From NCBI GenBank assembly GCA_020636955.1, contig JACJWY010000006.1, positions 62,001 through 126,000 of the forward strand: a DNA stretch of 64,000 nt, read 5' to 3'. This stretch comes from Thermoleophilales bacterium (GTDB lineage Bacteria > Actinomycetota > Thermoleophilia > Solirubrobacterales > 70-9). The position numbers and the translations under genes were made by a program. Below the pieces are notes generated by a model. The model worked only from the letters and a program-made list of their open reading frames with translations, did not search any database and was not told the DNA's origin. Of the stretch, positions 41,166-49,527 are shown one piece after another (position 1 is the stretch's first letter; the number at the start of each line of letters is the position of its first letter).

Positions 41166-42088
41166 GTCTTTGAACCGCTCCGCTCGGAACCCAGACCGAA
41201 ATCACCGAACGGTTCGTCCCTCTCACGAACGGCCTGCTTGAACCCGGCATCGGCAGCCCGTTGCTGAAAGGCGAATCCTTCCGGAGTGTGGCGGGTAATC
41301 CCGTCGAAGACGGTGCCGATCAGCTGGGTCTGGTGGAGGCCCTGCGCGTACAGGGACTGATTGACCAGCAGCTTCATCATCTGAAGCTGGTTCAGGGGAA
41401 CCATGGCGATCCGGGCAGCAAGGTCATCGACCGCCCGATCGAGCTCCCCGGAAGGATGAGACTCGATCGCCAGGCCGCATTGCGCGGCTTCAAGTCCGGT
41501 CAGGCTGTCTCCCGTGAAGAGCAGACGCTTGGCTTTCTGGGCGCCTACCCGGTAGGCCCAGAGCGATGTGGTCGGCGAACCCCAGACCCGGGCCGGCGGA
41601 TAGCCGATCTTCGCGTCGTCGGCGATCACCAGCAGGTCGCTGCAGAGCGCCAGATCGGTCCCGCCGGCAACACAGAAGCCATGAACCTTGCAGATCACCG
41701 GCTTGGTGCAGTGAAATAGCGACATGAAGGCCCGGACATTGCGGCTCATGCCGGCGTAGTCGACCATCGGGTCCCACTTGCCTGATGGGTCGTGGTTGGC
41801 AGCCTGTACCCTCGGGTCAAGGGGCGAGCCTTCCGGAGCGTTTTCGTCGCCGAAATCGCCCTCGAGCATGTTCTCGGCGCTTGCGACGAGGTCGTATCCG
41901 CCGCAGAACCCGGTTCCGTTCCCGGAGAGGACGATTACCCGGACCCCCGGATCGAGGTCCAGTTCCTCGACCGATTCGGAAAGCTCGCGAATCAGACCGG
42001 GGGTGAGTCCGTTGCCGCGTTCGGGCCGGTTCAGGGTAATCCGCCCGATGCCCTCCCCCGCTTCGACAATCATGGTCTCCTTGTTCAT
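41162..42088 (-). CDS. Enoyl-CoA hydratase/isomerase-family protein
   Basis: 308 residues, crotonase fold. Oxyanion-hole segments: GNGTGFCGGYDL (about 55-66) and KVHGFCVAGGTDLALCSDL (about 134-152). The usual second catalytic Glu is not apparent at the expected place (AKIGYPPARVWG), so hydration is uncertain; isomerase or other crotonase chemistry is possible. The ATG at 42088 follows TACCAT (42095-42100, minus strand) by six bases, so the transcript is probably leaderless. Confidence 0.85.
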   Translation of the reverse strand: MNKETMIVEAGEGIGRITLNRPERGNGLTPGLIRELSESVEELDLDPGVRVIVLSGNGTGFCGGYDLVASAENMLEGDFGDENAPEGSPLDPRVQAANHDPSGKWDPMVDYAGMSRNVRAFMSLFHCTKPVICKVHGFCVAGGTDLALCSDLLVIADDAKIGYPPARVWGSPTTSLWAYRVGAQKAKRLLFTGDSLTGLEAAQCGLAIESHPSGELDRAVDDLAARIAMVPLNQLQMMKLLVNQSLYAQGLHQTQLIGTVFDGITRHTPEGFAFQQRAADAGFKQAVRERDEPFGDFGLGSERSGSKT

Positions 42089-42115
42089 GAGGCGATGGTA
42101 CTCGCGACCGGCGGG

Positions 42116-42420
42116 TCAGCCGCCCGCATCGGTCCAGGTGCTGCGGTTGGCCGCAACGGCCGAACCGGGTGGCGGGATCGCACCGGCGGCCGTGGCTTCT
42201 TCCGAAAGGTCGCCGGATACCAGCTGGTCGACGAAGGCGTGGACGGTCGGGTTTGACAACGCCCGGTCAGGATTGAGATAGACCAGAAGCGAGCGGCTGA
42301 GCGGATGTTTGGAGACCGAGATGCCTGCGATCCGGAAGATGATCGGCTGGCCCAGGGAGGAACCGAGATCGGCACGATGCGGTCAAGTGTGTCTGAACCG
42401 CCACAGGACGCGAGTGTCAT
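42116..42420 (-). pseudogene. Remnant of a phosphate-type ABC substrate-binding protein (PstS-like)
   Basis: An N-terminal lipobox piece (MTLASCGGSDTLDRIV, from ATG 42420) is followed in a different frame by a C-terminal piece: ISVSKHPLSRSLLVYLNPDR, then NPTVHAFVDQLVSGDL, ending TWTDAGG and TGA (42118-42116). The second matches the PLSRPLF[IV]YV...V..FV pattern near the end of PstS proteins. The middle (about two thirds of a normal gene) is missing, so this is a deletion and frameshift relic. No other pst genes are in the window. Confidence 0.55.
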
Positions 42421-42639
42421 CGCCGTCGCATTCGCCGCGAATCCGGTTCCGAAGCGACGACTAGACTAACCACGCTTTGGTCCGGTCGCTCTCGTCACTC
42501 TCCCCTCCCGTTCTCGTTCTCGGCTCCGTCGTCGCCGTGTTCCGGTCACCTGGCTGGCCGGTCGAGGGCGGGCCGGCCGATCCCCACCCGGTTTACAGCC
42601 AGTCGAAGACTCTGACCGAAGTCCAGTCCTCCAGCTGAC
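42421..42639. other. Intergenic stretch without recognised gene
   Basis: 219 bases between the PstS-like relic and the CPA1 antiporter. I see C/T-rich low-complexity DNA (around 42485-42540) and no convincing open frame, promoter or hairpin. It may be decayed sequence from the same lost locus. Confidence 0.4.
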
Positions 42640-44346
42640 GTGGAGCTTTCGCTAATCGCCGTCGGGGGCGTGTTCAGCGTGGTGGCGGTCGCGCTGTTCT
42701 CCAGACGCCTGGGTGTTGCTTCACCGCTCCTGCTGGTACTCGCCGGAGCGGCGATCGGCGCCCTGCCCAGGGTTTCCGCGACAGACATCCAGCCGGAATG
42801 GATTCTGGGCGGAGTGTTGCCGCCCCTGCTCTACTCGGCGGCAATCAACATGCCGACCACCGATTTCCGGCGGAACCTGAAACCGATCATCGGCCTTGCA
42901 GTTCTGCTGGTCGTGGTCTCGACTGGCGTCGCGGGAGTCTTTTTCCACGCGCTGATGCCGGAGATCGGCTGGGCTGCAGCTTTCGCGCTTGCCGCGGTTC
43001 TGAGTCCCACCGACGCGGTCGCCGCGACCGCGGTTGGTCGACGGCTCGGTCTGCCCTCCCGCCTGCTGGCAATCCTCGAGGGTGAGGGACTGGTAAACGA
43101 CGTCACCGCCCTGGTGCTGCTCCGCAGTGCCGTGGCGGCGATCGGTGCTGGGGTGACGGCCGGCGGCGTGATCGGTGACTTCATCGTGGCTGTGGTGGGC
43201 GCGGTCGGAATCGGCCTGCTGGTCGGCATTCTCAACGTGAAAATCAGGCAGCGGATCTCCGACCCGGTAATGAATACGGCGATCTCTTTCGTCGTTCCTT
43301 TTGTCGCCTACATCCCGGCAGAGGACCTCGGCTTTTCCGGAATCTTCGCGGTGGTGGTGTGCGGGCTGGTCACCAGCGACCTGGCGGCACGGTTCCTGCG
43401 AGCCGAGGACCGACTGACCGAGGCGACCAACTGGCAGACCCTCGCCTTCCTGATGGAAGGTTTCATCTTCCTGCTGATGGGGATCAGCCTCGAGGACGTT
43501 CTGACCGATGCCGGCAATCAGGGCTTCAGCATCGAACAGGCCGTTTTATACGGACTGATCGCCGCCCTGCTCCTGATCGTGGTGCGGGTGATGTTCGTGG
43601 TGCCACTGGTGGCGATGATCAAACGTGACGATCAACGCGCCGCGGCCGCCAAGCCCCGGGTCGAAGACTTCAAGCAGAGGCTCGAAAGCGACGATCTGCC
43701 TGATGACATGCTCAGGCATGGCACCGAACGGGTCGAGCATCGCATCGCCGCGGTCTCCGCCGACATCGAATTCCGGATCTCCCAGTCGCTCGGCTGGCGG
43801 GCCGGAGCCGTTTTGGCCTGGTCCGGCATGCGCGGGGCGGTTACGGTGGCCGCTGCCCAGACTTTGCCTGTGGACACGCCGTACCGGGCCGAACTGGTCC
43901 TGATCGCCTATGTGGGAGCGGCCTTCATGCTGCTCGTGCAGGGATCCACCCTGCCCTGGGTGATCGGGAAGTTTCGAGTCGAGGGTGATAACCCCGAACG
44001 GATCCGCGAGGAGTATGAAGACATGATCAGGGAGATCACCGAAGCGGGCCGCGAGGAACTCGAGCGGTTGGCGGACCAAGAGAACCTCGACCTGGCGGTA
44101 GTCGACCGGGTCAGGAGGGACACCTTCATCGGCGACCGAACCGGTGAGCCCCCAAGCGGCGACATTGACCATCAGCGGCTGCAGTACATCGAACTTCGTC
44201 TGGCCGTGATCGAGGCTGAGCGGGAAAGAATGCTGCAGCACCGCCGGGTAGGGACCTTCAGCGCCGAGGTGATCGAAAAGACGCAGCGTATGCTCGACCT
44301 CGAGGAGGCCAGGCTGCAGCAGGTTTCAGGCGGCCAGGACCGATAG
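42640..44346 (+). CDS. Na+/H+ antiporter, CPA1 family
   Basis: 568 residues with about 12 membrane segments. Ion-binding and core motifs: LSPTDAVAATAVG (near 125), EGEGLVNDVTALVLL (near 148), and WSGMRGAVTVAAA (near 395). A hydrophilic loop of about 60 residues (about 329-385, DDQRAAAAKPRVEDF...) precedes the last core helices, and a charged cytosolic tail of about 120 residues follows. It exchanges Na+ or K+ for protons. The GTG start has no clear signal. Unrelated in sequence to NhaA at 12426. Confidence 0.9.
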   Translation: MELSLIAVGGVFSVVAVALFSRRLGVASPLLLVLAGAAIGALPRVSATDIQPEWILGGVLPPLLYSAAINMPTTDFRRNLKPIIGLAVLLVVVSTGVAGVFFHALMPEIGWAAAFALAAVLSPTDAVAATAVGRRLGLPSRLLAILEGEGLVNDVTALVLLRSAVAAIGAGVTAGGVIGDFIVAVVGAVGIGLLVGILNVKIRQRISDPVMNTAISFVVPFVAYIPAEDLGFSGIFAVVVCGLVTSDLAARFLRAEDRLTEATNWQTLAFLMEGFIFLLMGISLEDVLTDAGNQGFSIEQAVLYGLIAALLLIVVRVMFVVPLVAMIKRDDQRAAAAKPRVEDFKQRLESDDLPDDMLRHGTERVEHRIAAVSADIEFRISQSLGWRAGAVLAWSGMRGAVTVAAAQTLPVDTPYRAELVLIAYVGAAFMLLVQGSTLPWVIGKFRVEGDNPERIREEYEDMIREITEAGREELERLADQENLDLAVVDRVRRDTFIGDRTGEPPSGDIDHQRLQYIELRLAVIEAERERMLQHRRVGTFSAEVIEKTQRMLDLEEARLQQVSGGQDR

Positions 44347-44356
44347 CGAGGTAACG

Positions 44357-45718
44357 CTAGGCGGGTATTTCGGCGTACCGCTTGAGGAAGAGGGCCTCGG
44401 CCAGGGCGATGTGTTCGATTTCGGAGGGGTCGACGCTTTCGTTGGGCGCGTGGATCAGGCACTGGGGCTCCTCGATCCCGTAGAGCATGATCTCGGCTTG
44501 GGGATAGGTTTCCTGCAGAACATCGCAAAGCGGAATCGAGCCGCCCTGGCCGATCGTGATCATCTCCTTGCCGTAGGCCTCCTCGAGGCCGGCCTGAAGA
44601 GCCCTGTAGGCGGGGCCACCCTGCGATGCAGCGAACGGATTTCCGTTGCCCACGACCTCGGCCTTGAATTCGAGATTCCAGGGAACCCTCGAGCGAAGAT
44701 GTGAAACGAGTGCGCCGGAGGATTCTGTGGCATCCCCTCCCGGGGGAATGCGCAGCGTGATCCGGGCCCTCGCCGAAGCCTGGATCGAATTGGCCGAATC
44801 AGCCACCGAAGGAATGTCGATTCCGATGACCGTCGCGCTGTAACGGGCCCAGGCCATGTCGGAAACGGATCCGCTGCCAATCAGGTCGACCCCTTCGAGC
44901 ACGGTGGCCGCATCACGAAACATCTCGGGCGGGAATTGCTGGCCCTCCCAGACGCCGCTGTTATCCAGTCCGTCGATCGTAGTGTTTCCCTCCTCGTCGT
45001 GGAGCGAGGCGAGCATTGCCGTCAGGCCGGCCACGGGGTCCGGGGCGGGACCGCCGAAGACGCCGGAGTGGACAGCGCTCTCAAGCGCGGCGACCGACAC
45101 GTCCACCGCCGCCATACCGCGAAGCGTCGTAGTCAGGGTTGGCAAGCCGATCACCGCGTTGCCCGAATCGGCGATCGCGATCGCATCGGCGCGAAGAAGC
45201 TCGGCGTTTTCCGGAACGAAGTCGTCGAGGCCGCCGGTGCCCTGCTCTTCGGACCCTTCGACGATCACCTTCACATTCACCGGGTATGCGCCGTCCACCT
45301 GCCTCAGGGCCCGGAGCGCGGTCAGGTGCATTACCACGTTGCCCTTGCAGTCGGCCGTGCCCCGGCCGTACCAGCGGCCGTTCTCCCCTTCGGTCAGTTC
45401 CCAGACTGGGGACTCCCACTCGTCTTCCCCGAGCGGCGGCTGCACGTCGTAGTGGCTGTAGAGCAGAACGGTCGGGCTGCCTTCGGGACCCGGAGCCGAG
45501 CCATGAACCGCCAGGCTTCCATCCGTGGTCTCGCTGGCAGTGACATCATCGAAACCGAGTTCCCGGAACTTGCCGGCCACCCACTCGGCCGCCTTGCGGC
45601 ATTCCTCCGGCGGCTGCACGGCGGGGTCGGCAACCGACCGGAACGCGACCAGCTCGGCCAGATCCGACCTGGCCTGAGACATCAAGTCACTGACTGCTGC
45701 GCCAAGTTGAGAACTCAT
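44357..45718 (-). CDS. M20-family dipeptidase/metallopeptidase
   Basis: 453 residues. Zinc and catalytic residues: H89 and D91 (YSHYDVQPP), Asp in GRGTADCKGN (near 126), the Glu pair in VEGSEEQGT (near 161), Asp in AIADSGNAV, and His in CLIHAPNESVD. It hydrolyses dipeptides or acylated amino acids in the cytosol. The ATG at 45718 is chosen over the longer frame, whose first 25 codons lie in the upstream wax synthase end and look unrelated. It starts 19 bases after that gene. Confidence 0.9.
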   Translation of the reverse strand: MSSQLGAAVSDLMSQARSDLAELVAFRSVADPAVQPPEECRKAAEWVAGKFRELGFDDVTASETTDGSLAVHGSAPGPEGSPTVLLYSHYDVQPPLGEDEWESPVWELTEGENGRWYGRGTADCKGNVVMHLTALRALRQVDGAYPVNVKVIVEGSEEQGTGGLDDFVPENAELLRADAIAIADSGNAVIGLPTLTTTLRGMAAVDVSVAALESAVHSGVFGGPAPDPVAGLTAMLASLHDEEGNTTIDGLDNSGVWEGQQFPPEMFRDAATVLEGVDLIGSGSVSDMAWARYSATVIGIDIPSVADSANSIQASARARITLRIPPGGDATESSGALVSHLRSRVPWNLEFKAEVVGNGNPFAASQGGPAYRALQAGLEEAYGKEMITIGQGGSIPLCDVLQETYPQAEIMLYGIEEPQCLIHAPNESVDPSEIEHIALAEALFLKRYAEIPA

Positions 45719-45737
45719 GCCGCGGGACAATGACAGC

Positions 45738-47210
45738 TCAAACCGCAGCCTTCGCCGCAGCGAGCAGCAACTCCAGCTCCGACTCCATGCCATCGACCAG
45801 CGTCTGTACCTCGGGGGTCTGCTCGCGGTCTGCGGTAATCCCGATGTCGATCGAGTCCTTGTAGCTCATGATGGTCACGTTCAGACCGATTCCGTCGGAG
45901 ATGATCGAAAGCGGGTACATGGCCTCCAGCTTCGCGCCGGCAAAGTAGAGATCGATCGGCGGGCCCGGAACATTCGAGATGATCACATTCCAGGGCGGGC
46001 GTGTGAAACGGCCGGCCACTGTGGTGACCACCCGGGCGGCCCTGGCATGTAGTGCCGGTGGCACGAAGTCGGTCAGGTCCCTCAGCGTCTCGGCCGGCAG
46101 GGCATCGTGGCTGTCCTTCGCGACCCGCATCACCGAATGGATGAACTCCAGTCGTTCGGCCGGATCGTCGATGTGAGTCGGCAGCGGCACGATCATCGCC
46201 GAGACCTTGTTGCCGAAGGTGCCCCGCTCTTCCTCGGTCCGGACCGAGACCGGAATCATGGCCAGGAGCGGCTCATCCGGCAACTCCTTGATGTGGGTCA
46301 GATGCTCCCTTACCGCGCCGGCGACCAGACAGATAACGACGTCGTTGACCTTGGCGCCGAAGGCGTTCTTTACCGTCTTTACGTCATTCAGCGAGACCGA
46401 GCCGAGACCGAAGACCCGGTGCGGCGAAAGGGGCGCCCCGTATGGCCCTTTAGGGGCCTTGACCGGTGGCCTCTCGATCACATGCTCCTCCTCGGCCCCG
46501 AAACGGATCCTGACCCGGGACATGACCCGGCTGATTCGCCGGCTCCCCGGCAGCCCGAAGGCCGCCACCGCCATGTCCACATGCGGGACCACCGTGGTTA
46601 GCCGGTCGAAGAGGTTCAGCGGTGAACGCGGTATTCCCTTGACCCACATCATCAGCAGGTCCCTGCCGTCCGGGGCAGTCCTGTCCGGCTGGTTTTCCGG
46701 GGGGTCGACCTTGCGGGGTTCCGGTCCGAGGTCGTAGAGGGCCGAAAGGATCTCCGCACCCGACATGCCGTCGATCGCGGCGTGATGGGTCTTGGAGAGC
46801 AGCGCCACCTTGCCCCCTTCGAGGCCGTGGATCAGGTAGATCTCCCAGAGTGGTCGCGAACGGTCAAGCCGTCGCGAGTAGATACGGCCGACCTGTTCGA
46901 GCAATTGCTCCTTGCTACCAGGCTCCGGCAAGGCGATGTCCCGGCAGTGGTAGCCGATGTCGAAATGCTCGTCCTGGGTCCAGTACGGCCAGTCAATGCT
47001 GAGTGGCACCGAGACGAGACGCTGGGTGAACGGCGCGATCAGATGCAGGCGGTCAAGGATCAGCTGCCTGAGGTCTTCGATCGTCAGCTTGCCGCCGGGG
47101 GCCGTCGACGGATCGAGGATCGCCAGCCCGCCCACATGACCGTAGTTGCGGTCCGTTTCAATTGCGAGAAACTGGGCGTCCAGTGAGGTGAGCTGCTTCA
47201 GCTCAGCCAT
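45738..47210 (-). CDS. Wax ester synthase/diacylglycerol acyltransferase (WS/DGAT)
   Basis: 490 residues. The catalytic motif HHxxxDG is HHAAIDG (142-148); the second conserved pattern PLSIISDGIGLNVTIMSY lies near 440, and NVIISNVPGP near 408. These enzymes esterify acyl-CoA with fatty alcohol or diacylglycerol for storage lipid and are common in actinobacteria. The gene starts one base after the stop of the alpha/beta-hydrolase gene, so both are one unit, pairing lipid synthesis with a possible lipase. Confidence 0.93.
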   Translation of the reverse strand: MAELKQLTSLDAQFLAIETDRNYGHVGGLAILDPSTAPGGKLTIEDLRQLILDRLHLIAPFTQRLVSVPLSIDWPYWTQDEHFDIGYHCRDIALPEPGSKEQLLEQVGRIYSRRLDRSRPLWEIYLIHGLEGGKVALLSKTHHAAIDGMSGAEILSALYDLGPEPRKVDPPENQPDRTAPDGRDLLMMWVKGIPRSPLNLFDRLTTVVPHVDMAVAAFGLPGSRRISRVMSRVRIRFGAEEEHVIERPPVKAPKGPYGAPLSPHRVFGLGSVSLNDVKTVKNAFGAKVNDVVICLVAGAVREHLTHIKELPDEPLLAMIPVSVRTEEERGTFGNKVSAMIVPLPTHIDDPAERLEFIHSVMRVAKDSHDALPAETLRDLTDFVPPALHARAARVVTTVAGRFTRPPWNVIISNVPGPPIDLYFAGAKLEAMYPLSIISDGIGLNVTIMSYKDSIDIGITADREQTPEVQTLVDGMESELELLLAAAKAAV

Positions 47211-47211
47211 T

Positions 47212-48018
47212 TCAGCGGCTGAGTTCCTCGCTCATTCGGACCCAGACTTCGGAGTCGAGGCCCATCCCGAGATGACTGCTCCCGATTTCGACCTGTTCGG
47301 CCGCGTTGTGCAGACAGGCCTGGTACCGGACGATGGTGTCGCCCCGAGAGTAGAAGGAGATGAAGCGCACATCCTTGGGGAAGGGCCGGCCATAGGCAAC
47401 CCGGGTCTCCTTGCAGCAATCCCCGGTCGCGCAATCCCGGCTGAGAAAGCCGGGGAATCCGAGCTCGCCGAGACCCCCGATGATGCCGATCCCGAACCAG
47501 GTCCGGGGGTGAATGTTGAAGTGATCGTTTAGCGGCGATCCCAGAGTGACGAGGGTTTCGACCAGGTCAGGGTTGCGAACTGCGATCACCTTGCCCATCG
47601 CTCCGCCCCGGCTCTGCCCGACCAGAAGCGCCCGTTTGCCGCTTTCCTCCACCGATTCCCTGAGCCTCTGCTCGACCACTTCGATCGTTGCCTGGGTGCA
47701 GTTCACGTTCCAGTTGATGCCGCTTCTGGTCATCTTCCAGTCGCCCTGTTTGAGCCAGCGGGCCATGTTTGAAAGGCTGGGGTCACCGGCAAGAAAACCG
47801 GGGATCAGCATTGCGGGGCGACCTTCGCCCTGAGGCGGCTCCGGCCACTTGTCCGGATCAAGAGTCGAGGCCCACTCGTCAAACAGCCGGTTATGTGGAA
47901 GGCCCAGTCGGTCGGCCAGCGCGGTGGCGTTGTGGGCAAGCCAGTTGGCCCCATCGTTCAAAGACGGCAGCGATGGAACTTTTCCAAGCGTTGGAAACCC
48001 TCCCAGCGGCAATTCCAT
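47212..48018 (-). CDS. Alpha/beta hydrolase
   Basis: 268 residues. The nucleophile elbow is VGQSRGGAMG (Ser near 143), preceded by an AMLIPGFLAGD oxyanion strand; the Asp is likely in FYSRGDTIV and the His in GSSHLGMG. Predicted lipase or esterase. The ATG at 48018 follows TAACAT (48026-48031, minus strand) by seven bases; an in-frame ATG at 48054 is less likely. It forms a unit with the wax ester synthase downstream. Confidence 0.8.
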   Translation of the reverse strand: MELPLGGFPTLGKVPSLPSLNDGANWLAHNATALADRLGLPHNRLFDEWASTLDPDKWPEPPQGEGRPAMLIPGFLAGDPSLSNMARWLKQGDWKMTRSGINWNVNCTQATIEVVEQRLRESVEESGKRALLVGQSRGGAMGKVIAVRNPDLVETLVTLGSPLNDHFNIHPRTWFGIGIIGGLGELGFPGFLSRDCATGDCCKETRVAYGRPFPKDVRFISFYSRGDTIVRYQACLHNAAEQVEIGSSHLGMGLDSEVWVRMSEELSR

Positions 48019-48112
48019 GTGATGAATGTTACTCCCCGGCGCAGCGGACGGCATATGTGTTGCGTCGTGCACCGAAACGGGCGTCAGGCGAGCTTCCGGT
48101 CGGATCGGGCGG

Positions 48113-49525
48113 TCAGTCGATCGGACGCCACCCCCCGAGCCGCTCCTCGAGTTCCCTCGCGGCGGCCAGGGCCAGCTCGTCACGGCCCGGTCCGGCCACC
48201 ACCTGAACTGCGAGTGGCAAGCCGTTCGCAGTCCAGTAGACCGGAACCATGACAACGGGAAGTCCGGTCATGTTGAAAGGCACAGCCATCGGAATCTGGG
48301 TGAAGGGCTTCCACGTTGCTCCGTGCCGCGATGGTCTGGCAAGGAGCAGGGGGCAGATCATCACGCCATCTCCGACCGCGTCGATTACCTGCTTCTTCAG
48401 TTTTTCCAGCTTCTGGAGGCTGTCCCCGGGGCCAAGCTTGAGGATGCCGCCGTAGGCGATGTATGCGTACACAGTCAGCGCCTCACGGGTTATCCGCGCA
48501 TCGCCCCGTATCGCCCGGGTCATTTCACGGGGCCAGCTGAACCGTTGGCCGCCACCAAGCTGCTCATTGATCTGAGGCAATGCGTACTCCCGCAGAATGC
48601 TTCCGTAGAGCACCCCCAGCCGCTGAATCGGAAGGGACGGACTCTCCTCGACATTCATTCCGGCTGAACCGAGCTCCGCCGCGGCCCGCCGGACTGCCGC
48701 CTTCACCTCGGCGCTGACCAGCATCGAGCGATTACCGGTGAACACCCGGCAGCGAACGCCTTCGATCGCAGGCGGATTCACTTCACCGGATCCGTCGAGT
48801 ACCCCGAGGGCCATAGCGAGGTCGTCGACCTTCCGGGCCAGTGGTCCGGCGTGATTCCACGCGTTCACTGGCGCTGGCACAGAAGGCACGTGGCCTTCGT
48901 CGGGAACCCGGCCCGTCGTCGGCTTGAGCGACACGCACCCGTTGTTGGCGGCCGGGTTGCGAAGGCTGCCGCCGATGTCGCTGCCGAGACCGAGGGTTGA
49001 ACCGCCGGCGGCGATGATCGATGCCTCTCCCCCGCTGCTGCCACCCGCCGAGAACCCCGGATGGCGGGCACTTTCGGTGCGGCCGAAGACCGGGTTGACC
49101 GATTCAAAGCCCCAGCACATGTCCGGAATGTTGGTCTTGCCGAGAATGATCGCGCCTGCCTCCCTGAGCCGGGTAACGGGCACTGCGTCGGACCTGGCCA
49201 CATCGTCCCTGTGAAACCAGGAGCCCGCCGTGAAGCGAACTCCGTCAACCGGATAGCAGTCCTTGATCGTGATCGGCACTCCGAACAACGGAGGTAGGTC
49301 ACCGGTGCCGTCCTCGGCGATCCGCCGGTCAGCGGCTGCGGCTTCCTCTCGAGCCCGATCGAACATCGGGGTGACCACTGCGTTGAGCCTGGGGTTCACC
49401 TCTTCGATCCGGCGAATGCAGGCTTCGACCGCCCTCGATGGAGTTAATTCATGCGTCCTGATGGCCGCGGCGACTTCCGCTGCGCCCATCCCGACAACCG
49501 GAGTCTCTCTTTCTTCCGGGGCCAT
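48113..49525 (-). CDS. Amidase-signature family hydrolase (classical)
   Basis: 470 residues with the full Ser-cisSer-Lys triad: K88 (GVPITIKD), cis-Ser in AGGSSGGE (163-164), nucleophile S187 in GSDIGGSLRNP. It cleaves amides such as aryl- or alkylamides; the specificity is unknown. The ATG lies two bases after the acyl-CoA dehydrogenase stop, so both are co-transcribed, hinting at use of an amide that yields an acyl chain (inference). Compare the variant amidase at 3890. Confidence 0.92.
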   Translation of the reverse strand: MAPEERETPVVGMGAAEVAAAIRTHELTPSRAVEACIRRIEEVNPRLNAVVTPMFDRAREEAAAADRRIAEDGTGDLPPLFGVPITIKDCYPVDGVRFTAGSWFHRDDVARSDAVPVTRLREAGAIILGKTNIPDMCWGFESVNPVFGRTESARHPGFSAGGSSGGEASIIAAGGSTLGLGSDIGGSLRNPAANNGCVSLKPTTGRVPDEGHVPSVPAPVNAWNHAGPLARKVDDLAMALGVLDGSGEVNPPAIEGVRCRVFTGNRSMLVSAEVKAAVRRAAAELGSAGMNVEESPSLPIQRLGVLYGSILREYALPQINEQLGGGQRFSWPREMTRAIRGDARITREALTVYAYIAYGGILKLGPGDSLQKLEKLKKQVIDAVGDGVMICPLLLARPSRHGATWKPFTQIPMAVPFNMTGLPVVMVPVYWTANGLPLAVQVVAGPGRDELALAAARELEERLGGWRPID

Positions 49526-49527
49526 CT

